A stretch of DNA of 64,000 bases from contig NZ_CP121463.1 of NCBI RefSeq assembly GCF_029690065.1, forward strand, positions 2,914,001 through 2,978,000, given 5' to 3'. How positions within the stretch are numbered: position 1 is the first letter of the stretch; each line of letters starts with the position of its first letter. Below the pieces are notes generated by a model, which searched no databases, was not told the DNA's origin, and saw only the letters and a list, made by a program, of their open reading frames with translations. Source of the stretch: Arthrobacter sp. Y-9 (GTDB lineage: Bacteria > Actinomycetota > Actinomycetes > Actinomycetales > Micrococcaceae). Below, piece by piece: positions 1 to 9,307 of this stretch. Made by a program: the position numbers and the translations under genes.

Positions 1-44
1 GCCTGGATGAGACGGAGTCCCGCACCTCAGGGAGAACCCGCCTC

Positions 45-860
45 ATGACACAGCGCCGCCGCCGCGGACTGGGAGCCCTGCTGGCCGGCGCCGTGCTGGT
101 GACACCGTTCACCCTCGGCGCCGCCCAGGCCCCCGAGTCCCAGCCCGCAGCCTTCTGCCTCCCCATCCTCTTCACGTGCGCCTCCCCGACGCCGACCCCC
201 ACCCCCGGAACCCCGAAGCCCCCGGCCACGACGCCGGCTCCGGGCGCCGGCACCCCCAGCGTCCCGGCCGGCGGGTCCGGTGGCGTGCCGGTCATCCCGG
301 TGCCCGGCGACTCCGGAGCCGGCGCCCCCGGAAGCAGCACCCCCAGCGGGTCGCCGTCGTCGTCGCCCACCGATGCCGCGCACCCGACACCCGGCGCGAA
401 GCCCTCCCCCAAGAAGCCTGTGAAGGCGACCCGGGACGACGGCGCCCCCATCTTCACCAGGACGCCCGCCTCCCTCGGCTCCCGGGGGCTGTCCTTCACC
501 GGCCTGCACTCGATCGGGATCGTCTCGGTGCCGACGGTCGACGGCGGGAGCGTTCGCGCGCTGAAGATCAGCGCTGACTCCATCACCATCACCGGGTTCT
601 CCCTCACGGTCCGGCCGCCGAACGGCCCCGGCCTGGTCACCACGGCGGACACCATGAAGCTCGAAGGTCACGTCGACGTGTACCTCGGCTCCGTCACCGC
701 GACGACGGCGAACGGCCGCTCGCTCACGCTCGGCACCGACACGCCGCCCCCGCTGGACGACGTCGCGCCGGGACTCCTGCGCGTGACGATGGGCCTCGTG
801 GGAAGCACCGCCGACTCGATCAGCTACACGAACACGAACCAGCGGATCGTCGAGTCCTGA
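45..860 (+). CDS. Secreted proline/serine-rich protein of unknown function
   Basis: Predicted 271-residue exported protein. The N-terminus has a run of arginines (residues 4-7), a hydrophobic core and an alanine-rich possible signal peptidase site near residue 28. Residues about 48-125 are low-complexity Pro/Thr/Ser/Gly sequence, typical of an extracellular linker. The last 140 residues are not low-complexity and look beta-rich, with repeated Thr/Val/Ile alternation. No LPXTG motif or C-terminal membrane anchor is seen, so it is probably released or loosely wall-attached. The ATG is preceded by GGAGAA at 31-36, which supports the start. I do not recognise a family. It is separated from furA by about 90 bases and transcribed in the same direction. 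Confidence 0.75.
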   Translation: MTQRRRRGLGALLAGAVLVTPFTLGAAQAPESQPAAFCLPILFTCASPTPTPTPGTPKPPATTPAPGAGTPSVPAGGSGGVPVIPVPGDSGAGAPGSSTPSGSPSSSPTDAAHPTPGAKPSPKKPVKATRDDGAPIFTRTPASLGSRGLSFTGLHSIGIVSVPTVDGGSVRALKISADSITITGFSLTVRPPNGPGLVTTADTMKLEGHVDVYLGSVTATTANGRSLTLGTDTPPPLDDVAPGLLRVTMGLVGSTADSISYTNTNQRIVES

Positions 861-885
861 GTGCCCCGTCCGGGTCCGCCGAACA

Positions 886-947
886 TATTCCTGGGAATTT
901 GCCGCCACTAATTGCGAGCTAGTCAAAATAAGTGCTTGAATGGGGTC
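886..947 (+). promoter_or_regulatory. AT-rich furA promoter/operator region
   Basis: This short stretch is clearly AT-richer than its surroundings. It holds a small perfect dyad (ATTCC-TG-GGAAT, 886-897) and an AAAATAAG run shortly before the furA start. FurA-type repressors in actinobacteria bind AT-rich operators upstream of their own gene and so control furA-katG. The operator assignment here is inferred from position and composition only. Confidence 0.4.
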
Positions 948-1418
948 ATGTCCCAGTTCACGGCACTCCCCGACCGGGCCTCCGCCTGGTCCGAGCAGCT
1001 GCGTACCGCCGGACGGCGCGTCACCAAGCAGCGCCTTGCCGTGCTCGCAGCCATCGACACCCATCCGCACTCCACCGCGGAGAACATCCTCGACCTGGCC
1101 CGCCGCGAGCTCCCGGGACTCTCCGCGCAGTCCGTCTACGTGGTCCTCGGCGACCTGACGGAACTCGGCATGCTGCGGCGTTTCGAGCCCCCACACTCCC
1201 CCGCACTGTACGAGACGCGCACCGGGGACAACCACCACCACGCCATCTGCACGCGCTGCGGGCGCATCGAGGACGTGGACTGCGCCGTCGGGCATGCACC
1301 TTGTCTGCATCCCCACTGGAACGATGACCAGCAGCCCATGAGCATCCAGATCGCCGATGTCCTCTACCAGGGCATCTGCCAGGACTGCCTCGCCGCCGAA
1401 CGCCAGGACGGCGACTGA
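948..1418 (+). CDS. furA: Ferric uptake regulator family protein FurA, katG repressor
   Basis: A 156-residue Fur-family metalloregulator. The N-terminal winged helix (about residues 14-85) is followed by a dimerisation domain with the HHH-A-I-C-T-R-C cluster (H96-H98, C101, C104) and a second Cys pair near the C-terminus (C144, C147), the usual structural zinc ligands. It lies 63 bases upstream of katG on the same strand, the conserved furA-katG arrangement in which FurA represses catalase-peroxidase until oxidised. An in-frame TTG at 912 could extend the protein by 12 residues. I prefer the ATG at 948 because the extension does not resemble Fur N-termini. Peroxide or iron sensing is inferred from the family and neighbour. 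Confidence 0.92.
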   Translation: MSQFTALPDRASAWSEQLRTAGRRVTKQRLAVLAAIDTHPHSTAENILDLARRELPGLSAQSVYVVLGDLTELGMLRRFEPPHSPALYETRTGDNHHHAICTRCGRIEDVDCAVGHAPCLHPHWNDDQQPMSIQIADVLYQGICQDCLAAERQDGD

Positions 1419-3656
<2,238 letters not shown>

Positions 3657-3670
3657 TCTCCTCCGGACGT

Positions 3671-3714
3671 GGAAAGGCCCCGGTGTCACCAGTCGGTGAC
3701 ACCGGGGCCTTTCC
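3671..3714. terminator. Perfect 20-bp hairpin between convergent katG and lipoprotein gene
   Basis: Arms 3671-3690 and 3695-3714 are exactly complementary (20 bp) around the 4-nt loop AGTC. It sits between the stop of katG (+) and the stop of the minus-strand lipoprotein gene, so it can act as a bidirectional terminator. No long T run follows. Confidence 0.85.
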
Positions 3715-3740
3715 CGTCGGACGGCGAAGTGGCGGGAACG

Positions 3741-4163
3741 CTACTTCTTGCAGACCTTGCCCAGCTCGGTGAAGCTGTCCGAGACCTTGGTGACCGAACC
3801 CGAGAGCTCGGTCATCTTGGCGGACGCCGTGGACGGATCCGCGGCGGCGGCCTTGATCTTCGCGGTGAAGTCGGCGTACGCGGCGCTGGCGGCCTCAGCC
3901 TTCGGCTTCACATCCGGGTTGGAAACGCCCTTGACGCTCTCCGCCAGCTTGTCCGAGAACTTGCTCAGGCCGTCCGACGCCGCCTTGGGGTCCGAGGCGA
4001 ACTTGCTCATGTTGGACTGCAGTTCGTTGCTGATGCCGCTCATGTCGCTCTCCAGCTTGGAGCAGGCGTCCGCGACACTCTGGCCGCCACAGGCGCTCAG
4101 GCTCACGGCCAGCAGCGGGACGGCGACGATGCCGAGGGCGCGCGTGACGATGGTCTTGCTCAT
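3741..4163 (-). CDS. Small lipoprotein with helical Lys/Asp/Ser-rich body
   Basis: A 140-residue predicted lipoprotein. The signal peptide (residues 1-24) ends in the lipobox LSAC, giving lipidated C25 followed by GG. The mature part is rich in Ala, Lys, Asp and Ser with heptad-like spacing, suggesting a mostly alpha-helical, possibly coiled-coil structure on the outer face of the membrane. The start at 4163 is chosen because AAGGGGAAA lies just upstream and the signal peptide begins there; an ATG seven codons earlier is less likely. The gene converges on katG. I do not recognise a specific family, and the function is unknown. Confidence 0.8.
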   Translation of the reverse strand: MSKTIVTRALGIVAVPLLAVSLSACGGQSVADACSKLESDMSGISNELQSNMSKFASDPKAASDGLSKFSDKLAESVKGVSNPDVKPKAEAASAAYADFTAKIKAAAADPSTASAKMTELSGSVTKVSDSFTELGKVCKK

Positions 4164-4280
4164 GGTTTCCCCTTTTTCAGGCACTGGAGCACTGTGCGAG
4201 TGAGATTCTCCAGCGATTTTCTTGTGACGATCGTCAGAGTAACACGGCGCAACAGACGGGAACGGCGGTGTGACGGGCCC

Positions 4281-4877
4281 TCACGCGCCGCGTTTCAGTT
4301 CCGAATCGATCGTGAGGAAGAAGGACTTCAGCAGGCGTTCGAAGGCCTCCGTGGCCGCCTCCCGCTCTCCTGTGACGATCACGTCGTACCGCAGCCCGGT
4401 CAGCGTGGCCACGAACAGGCGTCCCGTCCTGCGGGCCTCCGGTTCGCCGAGGCCCTGGTTCCGGAGCCATTCATGCATGACATCCACCCACGAGTGGTAC
4501 AGCTTGCCGCCGTTGCCACGGGGCTTGTCCAGCACGGAATCCTGCATGGCGGCCTCGAAGTGCAACCGCTGCAACTGGATGCCGTACTCGCGCAGTCCCA
4601 CCTTCCAGGCGGTCCGGAGCCAGGCTTCGAACTCCTCGCGGCCCGCCGTGACGAGTTTCGTGTCCAGCACTTCGGAGGGCCGGGCTTCGATCGCGTGCAC
4701 GATCTGGGAGATGAGTTCTTCTCGGGAGCCGAAGTGGTACACCAGCACGTAGCTGCTGATGCCCAGTCCGTCGGCGAGGGTGCGGAAGGTGAGGTCGGCG
4801 ATCGACTTGTCCTGCAGATACAGCAGGATGTCGTGCATGAGCTCTGATTTACGTTCGGGTCTGGGAGGACGCGCCAT
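4281..4877 (-). CDS. TetR family transcriptional regulator
   Basis: A 198-residue protein with a TetR-type N-terminal helix-turn-helix (about residues 12-58, including the TFRTLADGLGISSYVLVYHF segment of helices 2-4). A divergent all-helical ligand-binding domain follows. The start at 4877 (MARPP) is preferred over an upstream in-frame ATG because the upstream part is Gly/Arg/Pro-rich and does not resemble the family. The target genes are not evident. The adjacent amino acid permease is on the same strand, upstream of this gene and separated by a terminator. Autoregulation is usual in the family but no operator was identified. Confidence 0.88.
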   Translation of the reverse strand: MARPPRPERKSELMHDILLYLQDKSIADLTFRTLADGLGISSYVLVYHFGSREELISQIVHAIEARPSEVLDTKLVTAGREEFEAWLRTAWKVGLREYGIQLQRLHFEAAMQDSVLDKPRGNGGKLYHSWVDVMHEWLRNQGLGEPEARRTGRLFVATLTGLRYDVIVTGEREAATEAFERLLKSFFLTIDSELKRGA

Positions 4878-4974
4878 AAGCGCAATCTTAGGACCCCAGG
4901 GCCTCCCGGAGCCGCAGGCGGGCCGCGAGATGACGGCGCGCGGACAGCGGGCGGCTCGCCCGCTCACCCTGCGG

Positions 4975-5021
4975 ACGACGACGGCGCCGCGCCCCGGGAA
5001 GGGGCGCAGCGCCGTCGTCGT
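4975..5021 (-). terminator. Terminator after the amino acid permease gene
   Basis: Arms 4975-4987 and 5009-5021 pair perfectly (13 bp), and an inner GCGCCCC/GGGGCGC stem (4989-4995 with 5001-5007) continues the hairpin around GGGAA. It lies 34 bases past the permease stop on the minus strand. Confidence 0.75.
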
Positions 5022-5054
5022 GCTGCGGCTCAGCGGTGGGAGGCGCAGGCTGGA

Positions 5055-6551
5055 TCAGCCCACGAACTCCTTTGCCTCGGTGAAGCGTTCGTTCAGGCGG
5101 GAGTGCCGCTGACCGTACGCGAAGTAGATCGCGAAGCCGAGCACGAGCCAGAGGAGGAAGAACAGCCAGGTCTGCACGGCCAGGTTGGTCATCAGGTAGA
5201 CGCAGAGCACGGCGGACAGGGCCGGGAGCACGGGGCCGAACGGCACACGGAACGCCGGGCGCAGGTCGGGGCGCTTGCGGCGCAGCACCAGGATGCCGAT
5301 CGAGACCATCACGAAGGCGCACAGGGTGCCGATGTTGATCATCTCCTCCAGGATGTCCACCTGGGTCAGACCGGCCACGAGCGCCACGGCCACGCCGCAC
5401 AGGATCTGGGTGCGGGCCGGGGTGGAGTGCTTGTCGCTGGTCTTGGACAGGGCGCGCGGCAAGAGGCCGTCGCGGCTCATGGCCAGGACCACGCGGGCCA
5501 GGCCCATGAGGAGCACCATGATGACCGTGGTGAGGCCGATCAGGGAGCCGAAGGCGATGATCTTGGCGGCGTCGGTGTTGCCGACGGCCTCGAACGCGGT
5601 GGTGAGGGTCGGGTTCTTGGCCTTCGCCAGATCCGTGTAGGACACCATGCCGGTCAGGGCGAGGGACACCAGGATGTAGAGCAGCGTGACCAGGGCCAGG
5701 CCGCCGAAGATGCCGCGGGGCAGCGTCTTCTGCGGGTTCTTGACCTCTTCCGCGGAGGTGGCCACCACGTCGAAGCCGATGAAGGCGAAGAACACCAGGG
5801 CTGCACCGGCGAAGATGCCCAGGGTGCCGTACTGTGCCGGGGCCGCTCCCGTCAGGAAGCCGAAGAGGGACTGCTTCATGACATCTTCCACGGCGTTGCC
5901 AGCGGTCGGCACGGACTGCGGAACGAACGGGGTGTAGTTCTCCGCCTTGATGTAGAAGAAGCCCACGATGATGACGAAGAGCACCACGGCGATCTTGATG
6001 AGCGTGAAGACGTTGCCCACCCGGGCCGAGAGCTTGGTGCCGAGCACCAGCAGCACGGTGAAGATGGCCACGATCAGGAACGCGCCCCAGTAGACGTCCA
6101 GGCCGCCCACGTTGATGGCCTCGGGCATTTTGACGCCCACCAGGTCGAAGACCTTGGAGAGGTAGATGCCCCAGTACTTGGCGATCACGGCCGCAGCCGT
6201 GAAGAGTTCCAGGATGAGGTTCCAGCCGACGATCCAGGCTAGGACCTCACCGAGGGTCGCGTAGGTGAAGACGTATGCCGAGCCCGCCACCGGGATGGCC
6301 GTGGCGAATTCGGCGTAGCACATGATCGCCAGCGCGCACGTGACGGCGGCGATGACGAAGGACAGCGTGACGGCGGGGCCGGCGAAGTTGGCGGCAGCCT
6401 TGGCGCCAACGGAGAAGATGCCGGCGCCGACGGCCACGGCGACGCCCATGATCATGAGGTCCCAGGCGCTCAGGGAACGCTTGAGCCGGCGACCCGGCTC
6501 CTCGGCGTCTGCAATTGACTGCTCAATTGACTTGGTACGGAGAATGTTCAT
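5055..6551 (-). CDS. APC-family amino acid permease (cationic amino acid transporter type)
   Basis: A 498-residue integral membrane protein with about 12-13 hydrophobic segments. The first helix carries the G-A-G-I-F motif (in VAVGAGIFSVG) that forms the substrate-binding unwound region in APC transporters, followed by the conserved AEFATAIPVAGSAY stretch typical of the YfnA/CAT subgroup. It probably imports a cationic or broad-range amino acid by proton symport; the substrate is not readable from sequence. The start at 6551 is favoured because a -10 hexamer would overlap the alternative ATG at 6563. It is followed by a terminator. A perfect palindrome about 90 bases upstream suggests repression by a local or distant regulator. 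Confidence 0.9.
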   Translation of the reverse strand: MNILRTKSIEQSIADAEEPGRRLKRSLSAWDLMIMGVAVAVGAGIFSVGAKAAANFAGPAVTLSFVIAAVTCALAIMCYAEFATAIPVAGSAYVFTYATLGEVLAWIVGWNLILELFTAAAVIAKYWGIYLSKVFDLVGVKMPEAINVGGLDVYWGAFLIVAIFTVLLVLGTKLSARVGNVFTLIKIAVVLFVIIVGFFYIKAENYTPFVPQSVPTAGNAVEDVMKQSLFGFLTGAAPAQYGTLGIFAGAALVFFAFIGFDVVATSAEEVKNPQKTLPRGIFGGLALVTLLYILVSLALTGMVSYTDLAKAKNPTLTTAFEAVGNTDAAKIIAFGSLIGLTTVIMVLLMGLARVVLAMSRDGLLPRALSKTSDKHSTPARTQILCGVAVALVAGLTQVDILEEMINIGTLCAFVMVSIGILVLRRKRPDLRPAFRVPFGPVLPALSAVLCVYLMTNLAVQTWLFFLLWLVLGFAIYFAYGQRHSRLNERFTEAKEFVG

Positions 6552-6561
6552 CGGTGTCCAC

Positions 6562-6590
6562 ATTCTGTGTCGTGTAAAGGATCGTCACAA
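6562..6590 (-). promoter_or_regulatory. Probable promoter of the amino acid permease gene
   Basis: On the minus strand, TTGTGA (6590-6585) and CAGAAT (6567-6562) are separated by 17 bp, a good sigma-70-like spacing. Transcription would begin only a few bases before the ATG at 6551. Confidence 0.45.
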
Positions 6591-6641
6591 GGGTAGTGTC
6601 CACCCCTCGGACACCCCGTACTCGTCCAGTATGTGAGATTA

Positions 6642-6662
6642 GGAAATGAACATTTCATTTCC
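6642..6662. promoter_or_regulatory. Perfect 9-3-9 palindrome upstream of the permease
   Basis: GGAAATGAA (6642-6650) and TTCATTTCC (6654-6662) are exact reverse complements around CAT. It is AT-rich and lacks a T tract, so it looks more like a protein-binding operator than a terminator. It lies 91 bases before the permease start and 20 bases after the fprA1 stop. Confidence 0.5.
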
Positions 6663-6681
6663 CGCATTCTCCCGGAATGGC

Positions 6682-8127
6682 CTACTGACCTCGGGAAATG
6701 CTCACCATCTCCTCGCGGGGTACCACCTTGACCCGCTCGCGCGCAATACTCACGCCGTGCGAACCTCCGTTGGCGGTCGCCTCCGCCCCGAGGGCCAGTT
6801 CGTGAGCGTCCAGACGGTTCCAGCCCTCCCACGTCGTGTACTCGACGCCGCGCTCCTCGAGCAGGGCGACGACGGCGTCCTCGGACGGCTCGACGGCGGC
6901 GGGCAGCTGGAGGCGGTCCTCCAGGAGGTAGCCGATGGTTTCGAGGGCGTCACCCTTCGTGTGGCCGATGAGACCGACCGGTCCACGCTTGATCCAGCCC
7001 GTGGCGTAGACGCCCGGCACCGGGGCGCCGTCCGCGCCCAGGACGCGGCCGCCGTCGTTCTTGAGGACGCCACGGCGCTCGTCGAACTCCAGGCCCGGCA
7101 GCGGCGACCCGAAGTAGCCGATGGCGCGGTACACGGCCTGGACCGGGTAGTCCACGTACTCGCCGGTGCCGCGGGCGTTGCCCGTGCCGTCCAGCTCCAT
7201 GCGCTCGAAGCGGATGCCGCCCACGTGGCCAGGGCGCTCCGGGTCCTCCAGGATCTCCACCGGGGAGTGCAGGAAGTGCAGGTGCAGACGGCGGGACGCG
7301 GCGTCCTCACCCTCGTGCGCCTCCTCCACCAGCCAGTTGGTCAAGGTGTTGACCATGGTCTTGACCTGGTTGTTCGTCTTGATGGCTTCGTCCGAGGCCT
7401 CGTCGAAGTCGAAGTCCTCCGGGTACAGCACGATGTCCACGTCGCGGGAGTGGGACAGCTCGCGCAGCTCCAGCGGGGTGAACTTCACCTGGGCGGGACC
7501 GCGGCGTCCGAAGACGTGGACATCCGTGACCGGGGACTTCTTCAGGCCCTCGTAGACGTTGTCCGGGATCTCGGTGACCAGCAGGTCCTCAGCGTGCTTG
7601 GACAGGACGCGCGCGACGTCGAGGGCGACATTGCCGTTGCCGATCACGGCGATCTCCTGAGCCTCCAGCGGCCAGTCCCGCGGAACGTCCGGGTGACCGT
7701 CGTACCAGGAGACGAAGTCCGCGCCGCCGAAGGACCCCTTCAGGTCGATGCCCGGGATGTTCAGCTCGGCATCCTTGATGGCGCCGGTGGCGAAGATGAC
7801 CGCGTCATAGTGCTTCTGCAGGTCCTCCAGACTGACGTCCTGCCCGAAGTGGACATTGCCGAAGAAGCGGATGTCGCCGCGGTCCAGCACCTTGTGCAGC
7901 GCGTTCACGATGCCCTTGATGCGGGGGTGGTCGGGGGCGACGCCGTAGCGGATCAGGCCGTACGGCGCGGGGTAACGCTCGAAGAGGTCGATCGAGACCT
8001 GCACTTCGCCGTCTTTCACGCCCTGAGACTTCGTGAGGATGTCTGCGGCATAGACGCCGGCCGGACCGGAACCGATGATGGCGACGCGCAGAGGGCGGGC
8101 GGACGTGTGCACAGACTCGACAGACAA
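6682..8127 (-). CDS. fprA: NADPH:ferredoxin reductase FprA paralogue 1
   Basis: A 481-residue adrenodoxin-reductase-type flavoenzyme. The FAD-binding GSGPAGVYAA motif is near the N-terminus (about residues 18-27), followed by RYGVAPDHP, the GNGNVALDVARVL NADP-site segment and the C-terminal GHTKGDA motif. It should pass electrons between NADPH and ferredoxins for biosynthetic or P450 partners. An ATG at 8163 opens the frame, but the TTG at 8127 has GGAAGG about 7 nt upstream and a better fitting N-terminus, so I place the start there. A close paralogue lies at 17036-18523. The gene has no operon partner; RarD is divergent. Confidence 0.88.
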   Translation of the reverse strand: MSVESVHTSARPLRVAIIGSGPAGVYAADILTKSQGVKDGEVQVSIDLFERYPAPYGLIRYGVAPDHPRIKGIVNALHKVLDRGDIRFFGNVHFGQDVSLEDLQKHYDAVIFATGAIKDAELNIPGIDLKGSFGGADFVSWYDGHPDVPRDWPLEAQEIAVIGNGNVALDVARVLSKHAEDLLVTEIPDNVYEGLKKSPVTDVHVFGRRGPAQVKFTPLELRELSHSRDVDIVLYPEDFDFDEASDEAIKTNNQVKTMVNTLTNWLVEEAHEGEDAASRRLHLHFLHSPVEILEDPERPGHVGGIRFERMELDGTGNARGTGEYVDYPVQAVYRAIGYFGSPLPGLEFDERRGVLKNDGGRVLGADGAPVPGVYATGWIKRGPVGLIGHTKGDALETIGYLLEDRLQLPAAVEPSEDAVVALLEERGVEYTTWEGWNRLDAHELALGAEATANGGSHGVSIARERVKVVPREEMVSISRGQ

Positions 8128-8226
8128 GAGCTGACCTTCCAAGGTTGACAGTGCCCGCGCCATTAGCGCAGGCAGAACTATTCTAATTGTTCGGAATAAC
8201 ACCTGCATGCGGCCGGTTGTGCCCAC

Positions 8227-9222
8227 GTGACGGACCCCATCTCGAAAACCCTCGCTCCCACCACCCCCGTGAGCGGCATCCCCGGCAGCAACCCGGCCGG
8301 CACCTCCGGCGGCGCAGCCGAGCAGGCCGCCAAGCGGGAGCGCCAGGGTCTCGCCTACGGCGTCGGCGCCTACACCCTCTGGGGCCTGCTGCCGCTCTAC
8401 TTCATGCTGCTGCTTCCGGCCGGCCCGGTGGAGATCGTGGCGAACCGGGTGCTCTGGTCCCTGCTCTTCTGCGCCATCCTGCTGACCGCCACCCGGTCCT
8501 GGAAGACGTTCACCCTCGTCCTGAAGCGCCCTAAGACGCTCGGCGTCCTCGCGATCGCCGCCCTGCTCATCGCGGTGAACTGGCTCGCGTACACGTTCGG
8601 CGTGATGAGCGGCCAGGCCGTGGAAGCCTCCTTGGGGTACTACATCAATCCGCTGGTCTCGGTGCTGCTCGGCGTCCTGGTCCTGAAAGAGCGCCTGCGG
8701 GCGCTGCAGTGGACCGCCGTGGGCATCGGGTTCCTGGCCGTCGTCGTGCTGACGGTGGCGTACGGCAAGCTGCCGTGGATCGCCCTGACGCTCGCCTTCA
8801 GCTTCGGCTTCTACGGGCTCGTGAAGAAGAAGGTGGGGTCCGGTGTCGACTCCATCACCAGCCTCAGCGTGGAGACGCTGGTCCTGGCCCCGTTCGCGGC
8901 CGTCACCATGGTCGCGCTGACCCTGAACCAGGCGGCCACGGTCACCGGGTACGGCTCGGCGCACTTCTGGCTCATGGCAGCGTCCGGCGCGGTGACGGCC
9001 GTCCCGCTCGTGTTCTTCGGCGCTTCCGCGGCCCGCCTCCCGCTCACCACCATCGGCATGCTGCAGTACCTGGCGCCGACGCTCCAGCTGATCATCGCGA
9101 CCCTGGTCCTCCACGAGCACATGTCCCCCGAGCGCTGGATCGGCTTCGGTCTGGTGTGGCTGGGGCTCATCATCCTCACCGTGGACGCTCTGCGTCATAG
9201 CATCCGCGTCCGACGCAGGTGA
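8227..9222 (+). CDS. rarD: RarD-type EamA/DMT transporter
   Basis: A 331-residue membrane protein with about ten transmembrane helices. It matches the RarD branch of the drug/metabolite transporter superfamily: GVGAYTLWGLLPLYF at the first helix, GYYINPLVSVLLG in the middle and LTTIGMLQYLAPTLQ in the second half. The 40-residue N-terminal tail is Gly/Pro/Ala-rich and cytoplasmic. Substrates of RarD proteins are poorly defined (linked to chloramphenicol sensitivity in some bacteria). The GTG start at 8227 is the only reasonable start; no clear ribosome binding site precedes it. The gene is divergent from fprA1, with an AT-rich shared upstream region (8170-8205). Confidence 0.88.
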   Translation: MTDPISKTLAPTTPVSGIPGSNPAGTSGGAAEQAAKRERQGLAYGVGAYTLWGLLPLYFMLLLPAGPVEIVANRVLWSLLFCAILLTATRSWKTFTLVLKRPKTLGVLAIAALLIAVNWLAYTFGVMSGQAVEASLGYYINPLVSVLLGVLVLKERLRALQWTAVGIGFLAVVVLTVAYGKLPWIALTLAFSFGFYGLVKKKVGSGVDSITSLSVETLVLAPFAAVTMVALTLNQAATVTGYGSAHFWLMAASGAVTAVPLVFFGASAARLPLTTIGMLQYLAPTLQLIIATLVLHEHMSPERWIGFGLVWLGLIILTVDALRHSIRVRRR

Positions 9223-9241
9223 AAGTAAATGAACACTTTCA
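9220..9241. promoter_or_regulatory. Inverted repeat upstream of the polysaccharide lyase
   Basis: TGAAAGT (9220-9226) and ACTTTCA (9235-9241) form a 7-8-7 inverted repeat, 67 bases before the lyase start, at the very end of rarD. It could be an operator for the lyase gene. Its spacer contains AAATGAAC, which also occurs in the palindrome at 6642-6662. Confidence 0.4.
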
Positions 9242-9307
9242 ACCTATTGTGATCAAGAACACTCACCTCTAGGCTCGGACTACCCACTCCCCGAGCACTG
9301 GAGGTCC

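Noticed and set aside
3671-3714. The katG hairpin considered as a member of the palindromic repeat families
   Set aside because: Its sequence is not shared with other elements in the window and it sits exactly where a terminator is expected.
6682-9198. An 838-codon frame that would fuse FprA1 to a long N-terminal part
   Set aside because: The upstream half is antisense to rarD and low-complexity; the TTG at 8127 with a good ribosome binding site gives a normal FprA.
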